From: CAVUCH01 sp963697705
GTDB lineage: Bacteria > Acidobacteriota > Vicinamibacteria > Vicinamibacterales > JAENWD01
Direction of reading: 5' to 3'
Length of the DNA stretch: 64,000 bases
Assembly: GCA_963697705.1 (NCBI GenBank)
Contig: CAVOPA010000018.1
Coordinates: 124,001-188,000, forward strand
Both the position numbers and the translations under genes were made by a program. The notes under the pieces are model-generated. The model was given only the letters and a program-made list of their open reading frames with translations, did no database searches and was not told the origin of the DNA. This document shows, in pieces, positions 1 to 8,604 of this stretch; the first letter of the stretch is position 1, and each line of letters opens with the position of its first letter.

Positions 1-104
1 CCTTCGGCCTCCAGCCGCTCTCGCAGCAAGCGGTACTTCGCCATGGGAAACGAGTGCTCCGGCGGAAGCGGCAGGACGAATCGGTCGGAGTAGAACGCTT
101 TCAC
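1..104 (-). CDS. Histone deacetylase-like (arginase-fold amidohydrolase) protein, N-terminal fragment
   Basis: A GTG start at 104 opens a frame running off the left edge, giving 34 codons. The visible beginning reads KAFYSDRFVLPLPPEHSF followed by PMAKYRLLRERLEAEG. This is the usual N-terminus of bacterial histone-deacetylase-family (acetoin-utilisation/acetylpolyamine amidohydrolase-like) enzymes, which hydrolyse N-acetyl groups with a catalytic zinc. The metal site and all later motifs lie outside the window, so the substrate cannot be judged. It is divergent from the racemase-family gene at 327, with about 220 bp between them containing a 7-bp inverted repeat (145-166) but no clear promoter. 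Confidence 0.7.
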   Translation of the reverse strand, partial: MKAFYSDRFVLPLPPEHSFPMAKYRLLRERLEAE

Positions 105-326
105 AGGGTCAGCATCGGTCGAGCGACACGCGGCAGGCCAGTGGCAGGCTGCTGAACAACAGCCTGGGTGCAGAATGTCGCATGCGGGATGTAGCAAACC
201 GCCGACATCCTACAGCCGTCCTCCGTTCTTCACGCAGGGTGGCCTTTTCATCACTAGCCTCTGTCACGCGGCACCGCCCGCGCAACACGAGCGGCGGGCC
301 GCCGCGGTGGATAATGCGCAGACACA

Positions 327-1343
327 ATGGCGAGTGGCTCTTCCCGTCACCTCACCGCGACTGACGCTCACGCGGCCGGCGGCGTCGTGCGCCTCGTGAC
401 GGGTGGGTTCCCGGTGCCGCGCGGCCTCACCATGGTCGACCGGGGGAAGTGGCTGGCGCGGCGGCACGAGGCGCTTTGCACTGCGCTCACGCTCGAGCCG
501 CGCGGGCACGACGGCATCGTCCTCGCCGTGCTCTCGGGGCCCGTCACCAGCGGCGCCGATGCGGGCGTGACCTTCCGCCACGGCAGCGGCTTCGTCCCCC
601 AGTGCGGCCACGGTCTCATCGGCGCCGCCACGATCGCGGTCGAACGGGGCCTGATCGTGCCGCGCGAGCCCGGCCTGCTGCGATTGGATACCGCCGCCGG
701 GCCCGTCACGCTCGCCTTCGACTCTGCCCCGGCCGAACGCGGCGGCACGCGTGTGAGCCGCGTCCGCTACGCTGGACCGCCGTCGTTCGTCGTCGCAGGC
801 GGCGTGGCCATAAGGATCGGCGGCCGAGTCGTCCGGGCCGACATCGCCTTCGGCGCTTCGGAGTTCCTCGTGATGGCCGACAGTGAGGCTGCCGGGGTCC
901 CGCTTGCGCGGACGCACCTTGCGGATTTGCGCCACGCAGGGATCGCGCTCCTCCGGGCGGCCGAAACGTCGGTCGCTGCTGTGCATCCCACGGACGCCTC
1001 CGCCCGCGGTCTGGCCGGCGCCGTGTTCACCGGACCGCCAGCCGGTGAGGCGCAGATCCGCTGCCAGCCGATCTACACCGACGGCACAGCGGATCGTTCG
1101 CCCTCAGGCACTGCCGTATCGGCCCTTGTCGCGGTGTTCGATGCGATGGGACTCGCCGGTAGCGAGCGCGTCGTCATCGAGTCGCTGGCCGGTACGACGA
1201 TGAGCGGCCGCGTTGTGGAGCACGTGCGCGTCGGCGATGTCAATGGCGTCCGGGTGGAGGTCGAAGCCTCCGCCTGGATCATCGCCGATCACGAGTTCGT
1301 CATCGCCGCCGACGATCCCCTCGCGCGCGGCGTATCGTGGTGA
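327..1343 (+). CDS. Proline racemase family protein (possible hydroxyproline dehydratase/epimerase type)
   Basis: The 338-residue product is a full-length member of the proline racemase / 4-hydroxyproline 2-epimerase / trans-3-hydroxy-L-proline dehydratase family, cytosolic cofactor-free enzymes using two acid-base residues. The first is a cysteine at 93 in QCGHG. At the second position, in DRSPSGTAVSA, there is serine (260) instead of the cysteine of racemases and epimerases. Dehydratases of the family typically carry threonine or serine at one of the two sites, so proline racemase activity is unlikely and a dehydratase-like reaction is the better guess. The KDPG/KHG aldolase at 2352-3038 could act in hydroxyproline breakdown, but the two are not in one operon. 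Confidence 0.8.
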   Translation: MASGSSRHLTATDAHAAGGVVRLVTGGFPVPRGLTMVDRGKWLARRHEALCTALTLEPRGHDGIVLAVLSGPVTSGADAGVTFRHGSGFVPQCGHGLIGAATIAVERGLIVPREPGLLRLDTAAGPVTLAFDSAPAERGGTRVSRVRYAGPPSFVVAGGVAIRIGGRVVRADIAFGASEFLVMADSEAAGVPLARTHLADLRHAGIALLRAAETSVAAVHPTDASARGLAGAVFTGPPAGEAQIRCQPIYTDGTADRSPSGTAVSALVAVFDAMGLAGSERVVIESLAGTTMSGRVVEHVRVGDVNGVRVEVEASAWIIADHEFVIAADDPLARGVSW

Positions 1344-1399
1344 GCGTCGGGATCCGCCGGCGACGCCGGGCGCCACGATGCTCGCTGTCCCGCTTCGTG

Positions 1400-1428
1400 T
1401 TGACACTCGGACGCCGCGGTCCTATAGT
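1400..1428 (+). promoter_or_regulatory. Sigma-70-type promoter of the HEAT-repeat gene
   Basis: TTGACA at 1400-1405 and TATAGT at 1423-1428 are separated by exactly 17 bases. This is the best consensus match noticed in the window and lies about 30 bp before the ATG at 1459. Confidence 0.7.
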
Positions 1429-1458
1429 CCGCTTACCCCCGAGAATTGGCAGGGATCC

Positions 1459-2365
1459 ATGGGCCTGAGGTGCGCGCACGCAGCGATTGTGGCAGTGTCG
1501 ATGCTGGCCTGGCCGGCCGCGGCCGGAGCGGGCCAGGAACCCTACTGGGAGTCGAAGCCTCTCAGCTACTGGGTCAGCGGCGCTCGCGGCCCAGGATCCA
1601 ATCGGGCGCGTGCACGCCGCGTCGTCGCTGGCCGAAATGGCAATCGCGAACGGCGGCACCGCGGTCGCGCCAGCCGTCCCGGGGCTGCTCACCAATCTGG
1701 CGGATCCACTGGCCGACGTTCGTGAGTCCGCGGCGCATGCCCTCGAACAGATCGGCGCGCCGGCGGCACGCCCGGCCGTTGCCGCACTCCTCGCACTGCT
1801 CGACACGGATCTCACACCGCAGGTGCGGCGGCGAGCGGCGCTCGCGCTCGGCCGGATCGACCCCACCTCGCAAGACGTCATCACCGTCGCGGCGCGTACG
1901 CTGCGCGATGACCGCGACAGCGAGGTACGGGTGTCAGCCGCGGTGCTGTTGATGGCGAGCGGCCGGGCCGCATCACGCGTGTCGAACGTGCTGACCGCCG
2001 CGCTGACCGACGACAGCCACGCTGTGCAGCTCTACTCGGCAGCCGCGCTGGTCAAGACCTCCGGCGGAGAGTCCGCGTTCCCCCGGCTGGTGCAAGGCCT
2101 GCAGGACGACGATGCCGCCCTGCGCGCCGAGGCGGTGGGACTGCTTGCCGACGCGGGCCGGGGCCACGCCGAGGTGATGCCGGCGCTCGTGCGAGCGCTG
2201 GCCGATAGCGATCCTGAAGTGCGGGGCGCCGCCGCTGACGCGCTCGGGGCGATCGGCAAGCCGGCCCGTCCCGTACTGCCGTCGATGTGGCCGCTGTTGC
2301 GCGATCCGGACGAAGCGGTGCGCGACCGCGTGGTCCGCGCCGTCCGCGCGATCAAGCAGGGCTGA
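1459..2365 (+). CDS. Secreted HEAT-repeat protein, reading frame broken by one surplus base
   Basis: The ATG at 1459 starts a signal peptide (MGLRCAHAAIVAVSMLAW then PAAAGAG) and the mature start EPYWESKPLSYWVS. The matching continuation, ALAAQDPIGRVHAASSLAEM, lies in the next frame. Removing one g at 1579-1580 joins the two parts as WVSALAAQDP. The rest consists of about seven HEAT/PBS-lyase-type repeats (e.g. DPLADVRESAAHALEQIG, DPEVRGAAADALGAIG, DEAVRDRVVRAVRAI), an alpha-solenoid for protein binding. The corrected length is about 301 residues. The function is unknown; export to the envelope is inferred. A strong promoter at 1400 suggests it is a live gene and that the extra base may be a sequence error. 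It is convergent with the aldolase, overlapping its end by 14 bp. Confidence 0.7.
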
Positions 2366-3038
2366 TCGTCACGCGCGGCTGCGCTCCACGCGCTCGATGG
2401 ATGGCGTCGACGTACTCGCGGGCCAGCTCCGTGATCCGATGGTACGCGCCGCTCGCGATCGCGCTCTTCAGTACCAGTTCGCCTCCCACACCAACCGCCA
2501 CCGCTCCCGCATCGATACACGCAGCAATCGTGTCCAGGTTTACGCCGCCCGTCGGGCAGAGATCGATCTGCGGGAACGGAGCCTTCAGTGCCTTGAGGTA
2601 GCTCGCGCCGCCCGCGTGGCTTGCCGGGAACACCTTGACGATGTCACCGCCCAGGCTCCATGCCGAGAACACCTCGGTCGGGGTCATCGCGCCGGGAAGC
2701 ACGGCGACGCCCAGCTCCCGGGCGCTGGCAATCACGTCGGGCACAACGCACGGCGTCACGAGAAACTCAGCGCCTGCCTCCAGTGCCCCGGCCGCCATTG
2801 CACGGTCTGTCACAGTGCCCGCGCCGAGGAGCAAGTCGTCCCCGAAGCGCGACCGAACGGAGCGAATCGCCGACAAGGCATCCGGCACTGTCATCGTGAT
2901 CTCGATGGTGCGGATGCCGCCCGCGACGAGGGCGTCGGCCACAAACAGCGCGATGTCCGCCGAATCGGCGCGGATAACCGGTATGAGGCCGCCGCCCTTC
3001 AGGAGGTCGAGGACGAGCGCTTTCGCACGGCGTGGCAT
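2352..3038 (-). CDS. eda: 2-keto-3-deoxy-6-phosphogluconate / 4-hydroxy-2-oxoglutarate aldolase
   Basis: The 228-residue class I aldolase of the KDPG/KHG family splits KDPG to pyruvate and glyceraldehyde-3-phosphate, or 4-hydroxy-2-oxoglutarate to pyruvate and glyoxylate. Family residues are present: E46 in RTIEITM, GAGTV (72-76), Schiff-base K135 in GGDIVKVFPAS, and PTGG (162-165). I chose the ATG at 3038 because a GGAG ribosome site lies 9 bases before it and homologues start there; the longer open frame to 3269 looks non-coding. No edd or glucose-dehydrogenase gene is nearby, so the Entner-Doudoroff role is unproven. The racemase-family neighbour at 327 leaves a hydroxyproline role open. 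Confidence 0.85.
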   Translation of the reverse strand: MPRRAKALVLDLLKGGGLIPVIRADSADIALFVADALVAGGIRTIEITMTVPDALSAIRSVRSRFGDDLLLGAGTVTDRAMAAGALEAGAEFLVTPCVVPDVIASARELGVAVLPGAMTPTEVFSAWSLGGDIVKVFPASHAGGASYLKALKAPFPQIDLCPTGGVNLDTIAACIDAGAVAVGVGGELVLKSAIASGAYHRITELAREYVDAIHRARGAQPRVTISPA

Positions 3039-3136
3039 GGGGGTGACTCCTGCAGATCGGTGCCGGTGGCGGGCCGAAACCCGGCGAGTGGAACCCGCGA
3101 GGCCCGGGGCTCCGTCTAACCACACGGAGGCTGTAC

Positions 3137-3229
3137 ATGAATCGCTTCGATTGGACGTTCTCAGGTAGTGCAGAGGTGGTAACGGCAATCCTGCTGGTGC
3201 TGGCGCTCGTTGCGGCCGTATTTGCCTGA
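3137..3229 (+). CDS. Candidate 30-residue single-pass membrane protein
   Basis: An ATG at 3137 follows a perfect GGAGG ribosome site (3126-3130) by 6 bases and opens a 30-codon frame to TGA at 3227. The N-terminal half is polar (NRFDWTFSGSAE) and the C-terminal half is one hydrophobic stretch (VVTAILLVLALVAAVFA), the layout of a small membrane protein or a subunit of the CydX/KdpF size class. No family is recognised. It sits alone in the gap between the divergent aldolase and the VWA gene, so no partner can be named. Ribosome site, composition and clean stop make it better than chance, but homologues are needed to prove it. Confidence 0.45.
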   Translation: MNRFDWTFSGSAEVVTAILLVLALVAAVFA

Positions 3230-3359
3230 TATATCCGCTGGAACAGTCAACCCGCGTCGTGGCCCACAACCGTTGATACGCGCAGGCAACGTCTTCCTGG
3301 CGTAGCCTTGCGTGGTCTTCATCCGAACGATCCCCAGCGCACCGGAGGGAATACGCGGT

Positions 3360-4256
3360 CTACTGCGACTGCGCGACCGGCGCCTGGTAGCTCTTTCGCG
3401 CTCGCACGTTCATACCCGGTTTGTTGACGGTGACGTCGAGCTTGTGCACCCGGCCATCCGTTGCCGGCGTGAACGCCAGCGAGTACTGGCTGTGCAGCTC
3501 CTGCGCGACGCGCGTGAACGTCGGTCCGAGCTCGTCGGTCCGCTTCAACTCGAAGTAACCGCCGCCGGTCTCGTCCGACAGCTTGCGCAGCCCGCGGTCG
3601 GGACGCGTGCGAATCCGCTGCGACCCGATGACCATGTTGCTCTCGAGCCCGATGGAGTAAATCATCACTTCCTCGGTGCGCGCGCGATCGAGCACCTTGC
3701 CCATGGAGGCCTTGCTGTACGTGTCTTCGCCGTCGGTGAACACCAGAATCGCGCGCCGGCCCTCCTTCCCCTTCAGCTGATCGAGCGAGGCGTCGATCGC
3801 ATCGAACAGGCGGGTCGGGTTCCCATAGTCGAGATCCCGCAGCGAGCCGACGAGGTCGTCGCGGTTCGAGCTGAACGTGCCGGCGAACTGGATTTTATCG
3901 TTGAACGCGCCCACCAGCCCCTTGTCGGCCGGCAGCAGGCGGATGAGGAACTGCTCCGCGGCTTGTCGCAGCAGGTCGAGGCTGCCGGTCATGCTGCCGC
4001 TCGTGTCGAGCATGACAACCACGGTGATCGGCTGCACTTCGGCGTCGAAGAGGACGATCGGCGTCGTCTTCCCGTTGTCGAGCACGTCGAAATTTTCCTT
4101 GACCAGATCGGGAACCAGTCGCTTCTCGGCGTCGGTGACCGTGACGAAGACCGGCACGAGTTGCGTGCCGGCTTTGAAGGTCGGCTGCTGTGCCGCGAGC
4201 GTCAGCGTCATCGCGGCGAGCACGACCGGCGTGATCAGATAACGAGCCCAAGTCAT
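3360..4256 (-). CDS. Secreted VWA-domain protein (acidobacterial VWFA-related type)
   Basis: The 298-residue protein has an N-terminal signal peptide (about residues 1-22, ending TLAAQ) and then the segment KAGTQLVPVFVTVTD...NFDVLDNGK typical of the VWFA-related family abundant in Acidobacteria. The von Willebrand A domain follows, with a metal-ion-dependent adhesion site at DTSGS (84-88) and the later FTDGEDTY element. The family is exported and thought to bind proteins through a divalent cation; no enzyme function is known. The ATG at 4256 was chosen because it places the signal peptide at the very N-terminus. The long upstream extension in the same frame is not protein-like. Confidence 0.85.
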   Translation of the reverse strand: MTWARYLITPVVLAAMTLTLAAQQPTFKAGTQLVPVFVTVTDAEKRLVPDLVKENFDVLDNGKTTPIVLFDAEVQPITVVVMLDTSGSMTGSLDLLRQAAEQFLIRLLPADKGLVGAFNDKIQFAGTFSSNRDDLVGSLRDLDYGNPTRLFDAIDASLDQLKGKEGRRAILVFTDGEDTYSKASMGKVLDRARTEEVMIYSIGLESNMVIGSQRIRTRPDRGLRKLSDETGGGYFELKRTDELGPTFTRVAQELHSQYSLAFTPATDGRVHKLDVTVNKPGMNVRARKSYQAPVAQSQ

Positions 4257-4383
4257 CCGTCGAGAGTAGCATGAGCGATTGTCGGGCGGGCCCGAGACCG
4301 GGCAAGCGGGGTCGGGGGATGGGCTCGCCCGAGCTGTAGCACTCGACCACCGCCCTGTCAGGCGCGCGGCTGACGCGGGGCTG

Positions 4384-5290
4384 TTACCGTTTCCCGTCCA
4401 ATCCCTCGATAGTCGCCGACGACGGCGGCCGCTCCTTCTGGAGCACGGCTGAGACCCGCTCGGTCTCACGCATCACGCGCAGCATGTTCTGGCCGAGCAC
4501 CTTCCTCAGATCGTCCTCGGAGTAGCCGCGACCGAGGAGCTCCGCCGTCAGCGCTGGATACTTCGACACGTCCTCGAGACCCACCGGCGTGGACTGGATG
4601 CCATCGAAATCGCTGCCGATGCCAATATGATCGATTCCGGCGACCTGCCGGATGTGATCGATGTGATCCGCCACCATCGAGATCGTCGCCACCGGATCGG
4701 GGTGAACCTTGAACCACTCCTGCATACCGGCCTCTACCGCGGTGGCGTCATTCGGGTGCGCGCTGCGAAGGCGTTGCCGCTGTTCGACCTGCAGCGGGTA
4801 CCGGCGACCTCCCTCGGGGGAAAGGAAGCCCGGCACGAAGGTCACCATCACGACGCCTCCATTCGCCTTCACTCGCACCAGCACATCGTCCGGCACATTG
4901 CGCGGGTGATCGCAGAGGGCGCGCGCCGACGAGTGCGAGAAGATCACCGGCGCTCGTGAGACGCGCAAGGCGTCGGTCATGGTGTCGGGCGAGACGTGGC
5001 TCAGATCGACGAGCATGCCGAGGCGGTTCATCTCGAGCACGACTTCCTCGCCGAACTTCGACAGCCCGCCCAGCCGGGGCGTGTCGGTCGCCGCGCCGGA
5101 TTCGGTCGAGCGTCGGCACGTCTTCGCGGACCGCCCACGGGTAGTCGTTGTGGCCGTCGATGAGCGGCGAGGCGCGGTTGATGGCTCGCGCTCGCTCGAA
5201 CAGGTCATCGGCGGGCGCCTGGCCTGCGGGGGCGCCGGCGGCAAGGGCCGCCATGGTTACGGCCGACACCGCAAGAACGAACGGGCGCAT
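4384..5290 (-). pseudogene. Membrane dipeptidase (peptidase M19) remnant with internal deletion
   Basis: Two pieces of an M19 renal-dipeptidase-type metallopeptidase lie in different frames. The first (ATG 5290) has a signal peptide and the start of the catalytic domain with the first zinc motif in PLIDGHND, ending near TLDRI. The second begins near ATDTPRLGGLSKFGEEV (about 5100) and runs to the C-terminus, keeping DLSHVS, SHSSAR and GIGSDFDG. About 130 residues expected between them are missing, including the EGG segment that supplies the bridging glutamate, and the two halves are out of frame at the joint. The product cannot be an active dipeptidase. A true deletion or an assembly collapse are both possible. 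Confidence 0.8.
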
Positions 5291-5701
5291 CTGCTCTCCA
5301 CTGATCTGAAAGTGCTCTCGACTGATCTGAAAGCGCGCGGCCCACGAGACGGTGTTCGCGGAGCGCGCCGCCTCGGTCCGCGCGTGCATGCGACCAGCGA
5401 TTCTAGTGTCACGAGTCAGAGATTGGTGGCAAATCTTCCGGAGCGCCACGCGCCGCCAGCACGGCGCGAAGAGCCGCGCATCGGGCCACATGCAAGCAAT
5501 GAGCAACCCGCCGGAGGGATGCCCCGGGATATGTCGCCGAATCGCCGATTCGGAGGCACGCGCAGCCCGCGGCAGGGAGTAATTCGTCGCGACGGTGTCT
5601 CAGCCGCGAGGGCCAACATCGCAGGCGGACCGCCAGGGCGAGCGCCGTATTACAATCGGACGATTCCGCGCGCCGCGCGGCCTACCCTCGCCGGAGCCGT
5701 C
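5291..5701. other. Intergenic stretch with a short tandem duplication
   Basis: About 410 bp without a convincing gene. Just upstream of the broken dipeptidase start a 21-base unit occurs twice in tandem (5293-5313 and 5314-5334; core ACTGATCTGAAAG). The rest shows no clear promoter, RNA or conserved frame. Confidence 0.6.
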
Positions 5702-6124
5702 ATGAGCAAACCATCCGCCTCGATCGGCCTCACGTGGACCGAGGGTCTCGCGTTTGACGTCAGGACGGCCGACGGCCGCTCGATCGTCACCGATGGTGCC
5801 AGCAAGGCGGGTCTCTCGCCCGTCGAACTGCTGGCGGCCGCGACGGCGGCGTGCATGGGTGTGGACCTGGTGCACATTCTGACCAAGGCACGACAGCCGA
5901 TTGAAGGACTCCAGGTCATCTTCACCGGCGAGCGCGCACCGTCGGAGCCACGCCGCTTCACCGCCGTGCGGCTCGAGTTCGCCATCGACGGCGCGGTCGG
6001 CGAGGCGCAGGTCGATCGGGCGCTGCAGCTCTCTCGCGACAAGTACTGCTCGGTGTGGAATTCGCTGCGTGAGGACATCACGCTCGACATAGTCACGAGC
6101 ATTCACGCCGGCAGCGCCCGCTGA
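5702..6124 (+). CDS. OsmC/Ohr family peroxidase-like protein
   Basis: The 140-residue protein matches the OsmC family, cytosolic dimers reducing organic peroxides with two redox cysteines. Both are present: C51 in ATAACMGVDL and C116 in DKYCSVWNSL. The family SPVELLAAATAAC stretch is clear. The ATG at 5702 fits the family length; the open frame before it is not conserved-looking. The subfamily (OsmC, Ohr or YhfA-like) cannot be settled, though the short N-terminus and the DKYCSVW motif resemble the YhfA-like group. The acyltransferase gene follows after 52 bp on the same strand. Confidence 0.85.
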   Translation: MSKPSASIGLTWTEGLAFDVRTADGRSIVTDGASKAGLSPVELLAAATAACMGVDLVHILTKARQPIEGLQVIFTGERAPSEPRRFTAVRLEFAIDGAVGEAQVDRALQLSRDKYCSVWNSLREDITLDIVTSIHAGSAR

Positions 6125-6176
6125 CCAAATCTGTGAGTCCTGCTCACGCGAGCTGCACGCGGCGCACCCGGACGAC

Positions 6177-7280
6177 GTGACAGCGAGTCCTCGGAGCGGC
6201 GGCGAACGTCCAGCATCGCCCGGACGTCGCACCTACCTCGACTGGCTGCGCGGCGTCGCGGTCGTCATCATGATCCAGGCGCACACGTTCGATTCATGGA
6301 CGCTGCCGGCCGATCGATCGGGTCGCCTGTATGGCTGGAGCGTGCTCGTCGGCGGTATGGGTGCGCCGCTCTTCCTCTTTCTGGCCGGCGTCTCGGCGTC
6401 GCTCGCGGCGAGCGCACGGGCGGCGACGCTGGGCAGCGATGTGGCGGCCGCAGCAACTGTCCGGCGCCGCGGCTGGCAGATCTTCCTGTACGCGTTCCTC
6501 TTCCGGCTCCAGTCGTTCGTGTTGAGCCCCGGCTCCGCACCGTCGGCCCTGTTGAAGGTCGACATCCTGAACGTGATGGGCCTGTCGATCGTAGCGGCGG
6601 CCGCGCTGTGGCAGGCGGGACGAACCATCCGCGGACGCGTGCTGGTGCTCGCCGCCGCGACGCTCGCCTTGGCGATGGTCACCCCGATCGTTCGCGCCGC
6701 GTCAGTCCTGGACGTCGTGCCCGATCCGATTGCGTGGTATCTCAGGCCCGTCCCGGGACACACCAACTTCACGCTGTTGCCGTGGAGCGGCTTTGTGACC
6801 GCCGGCGCCCTGGTGGGAGTGGTTCTGCAGCGCGCTTGCGACCCTCGGCGCGAACGGTGGACCGTTGTCGCGGTGGCCGCCGGAGGCGTGCTCATCGCAG
6901 CGGGCGGCTACGCGGCGTCCCTGCTTCCTCCGTTGTACGCGCAGACGAGTTTTTGGACGAGCTCGCCGACGTTCTTCTTCCTGCGCCTGGGCCTCCTGCT
7001 CATCGGCGTCGGCGTCGCGTGGACGTGGCTGCAGAGGCCGGCCATCGCCGGGCGACAGAGCCCGCTGGTGCTGCTGGGCGTCGAGTCGCTGTTCGTCTAC
7101 TGGATCCACGTGGAGATGGTTTACGGCCTGCTGACCAGTCCACTCCACCGTCGGCTGGCGTTACCCTGGGTCGCTGCAGCCTTCGCCGCCTTTACCCTGC
7201 TCATGCTTGGTGTCGTGGTGATCAAGCGCGGGGCAGGGGAGCGGTGGCGGGGTCGGCCGACCCAGTCCGCGAAAACATGA
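6177..7280 (+). CDS. DUF1624 / heparan-alpha-glucosaminide N-acetyltransferase-like membrane protein
   Basis: The 367-residue integral membrane protein has about ten hydrophobic segments. It begins with RTYLDWLRGVAVVIMIQAH, the hallmark of the DUF1624/HGSNAT-like transmembrane acyltransferase group, in which the conserved membrane histidine is proposed to pass an acetyl group across the membrane. The next helix, GAPLFLFLAGVSASLA, is also typical. The acceptor is unknown; cell-wall or envelope glycans are a reasonable guess. The start is a GTG at 6177 without a strong ribosome site. It may be co-transcribed with the OsmC gene upstream. Confidence 0.75.
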   Translation: MTASPRSGGERPASPGRRTYLDWLRGVAVVIMIQAHTFDSWTLPADRSGRLYGWSVLVGGMGAPLFLFLAGVSASLAASARAATLGSDVAAAATVRRRGWQIFLYAFLFRLQSFVLSPGSAPSALLKVDILNVMGLSIVAAAALWQAGRTIRGRVLVLAAATLALAMVTPIVRAASVLDVVPDPIAWYLRPVPGHTNFTLLPWSGFVTAGALVGVVLQRACDPRRERWTVVAVAAGGVLIAAGGYAASLLPPLYAQTSFWTSSPTFFFLRLGLLLIGVGVAWTWLQRPAIAGRQSPLVLLGVESLFVYWIHVEMVYGLLTSPLHRRLALPWVAAAFAAFTLLMLGVVVIKRGAGERWRGRPTQSAKT

Positions 7281-7364
7281 GCAACACATTTTTGATAACT
7301 GCTGCTGCGCCAATCGTTTAGGCGCACCAGACGCAATGTCGGCCTGCCGAACCCGCAAAAACAT

Positions 7365-7394
7365 TTGAGATCCATCGAAGTCGGCCGGTAGAAT
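7365..7394 (+). promoter_or_regulatory. Candidate promoter of the DGQHR gene
   Basis: TTGAGA (7365-7370) and TAGAAT (7389-7394) with an 18-base spacer lie 29 bp before the ATG at 7424. A 6-bp stem inverted repeat (TGCGCC...GGCGCA, about 7305-7325) precedes it. Confidence 0.5.
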
Positions 7395-7423
7395 CGCCGC
7401 GGTTCGCGCCGTTTCGGCGCGCG

Positions 7424-8578
7424 ATGGCTGGCTCAAAACTCATGATTAATGTCGCCGCGATCCGGATGCACCAGTTTGGGGTGCAGTTCTACCAGGCAGC
7501 CCTGACGGCCAACGACATCGACAAGCTCGTGCGCTTCGAAGTCTTGCGCTACGGCGATCAGGGGCACCAGCCGGTGCGCGGGGGCCGGCGCGGGGCCGCG
7601 GCGCCCAAGATCAACTGGGACCTCCTCGAGCGGCGGATCGGCTCGAATGAGAAGGCGTACCAGCGGCAGATCATCCGCCGGAAAATCGAGGAGCTCGTCG
7701 AGTATTACGAGCAGTGCCGGCAGGCCCGCGATCTGCCCTCAATCCCGGGCGCCGTCATCATCTCGTGTGACGAGCGCCTGCGCTTCGAGCCCGTGGCCGC
7801 AGACGTTCCCATGGGGACGCTCAAAGTGCCCGAGCGCGAGGGGATCCTGCGTGCCATCGACGGGCAGCACCGGCTGCTGGCGCTGCACGCGGCCCTCGAC
7901 AGCTTCGGTGACGATCCTTTCACGGTCCCCGCCATCATCTTCGACCAGCTGCCCGAAGATCACGTCGTCCAGATGTTCGTCACCATCAACGCGAAGCACA
8001 CGCGGCTCAATGCGTCCCACCTCGTGTCGCTCTCGGGCCGACAGCTGTATCGTGACGAGAACCTGGCCGCCGCCCACGATATCGTGCGTGCGCTCAACGA
8101 ACGCGACGATTCGCCGCTCTTCAAGAGCATCAAGCTGCTCGGCGTCGGCAAGGGGAAAGTGGCGCAGGCGCCGCTCGCGCAGGAACTGAAGAAGCTGTTC
8201 GCCGCTGAAGCATTCGGAGCGGGCCGGAAGGGAAGCGACTTTCTCGAGGAATCAAAGCGCTTCTACGTGAATTACTTCAAGCAGGTGGCGGTCGTGTTCA
8301 ATGCCGCCTGGAACGGCCGCAAGTACAGCATCCGCTCGGCGCCCGCGTTGCGCGCGTTCGTTCGCGTCGCGCCCGACGTCGTGCGGCGTCTGGATCAGGA
8401 GCATGCCGATCGCACCGACTTCCGCGCCATCGGGCGGGTGATTGCGCCTTGGGGCCGCCGCATCGGCGATCTCCGCTTCGAAACCGACGGCGCATGGAAG
8501 GGCAGCGGAGCCTCGGTCGAGGGGCTCGCCCGCGAGTTGCGCCTGGCGCTCCAGTACCCCGAGGGCGCGGCCGTGTAA
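7424..8578 (+). CDS. DGQHR-domain protein (DndB-like)
   Basis: The 384-residue protein carries the signature RAIDGQHRLLAL with DGQHR at 146-150, followed by a region rich in conserved DP/VTINAKH segments. This defines the DGQHR family, whose ParB/sulfiredoxin-like fold includes DndB, the regulator of phosphorothioate DNA modification. Other members stand alone on mobile elements. No dndACDE, pbe/ssp or restriction genes are visible within the window, so a link to DNA sulfur modification is only a family association. The gene has its own promoter and is followed by a strong terminator at 8784, suggesting a single-gene unit. Its base composition does not stand out. Confidence 0.75.
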   Translation: MAGSKLMINVAAIRMHQFGVQFYQAALTANDIDKLVRFEVLRYGDQGHQPVRGGRRGAAAPKINWDLLERRIGSNEKAYQRQIIRRKIEELVEYYEQCRQARDLPSIPGAVIISCDERLRFEPVAADVPMGTLKVPEREGILRAIDGQHRLLALHAALDSFGDDPFTVPAIIFDQLPEDHVVQMFVTINAKHTRLNASHLVSLSGRQLYRDENLAAAHDIVRALNERDDSPLFKSIKLLGVGKGKVAQAPLAQELKKLFAAEAFGAGRKGSDFLEESKRFYVNYFKQVAVVFNAAWNGRKYSIRSAPALRAFVRVAPDVVRRLDQEHADRTDFRAIGRVIAPWGRRIGDLRFETDGAWKGSGASVEGLARELRLALQYPEGAAV

Positions 8579-8604
8579 CTTCGGCCGGGTGTGTAAGTTT
8601 GGCG

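Noticed and set aside
1379..2365. Programmed frameshifting in the HEAT gene and the three similar cases
   Set aside because: No shared slippery sequence or downstream structure was seen at the four sites, so error or mutation is simpler.
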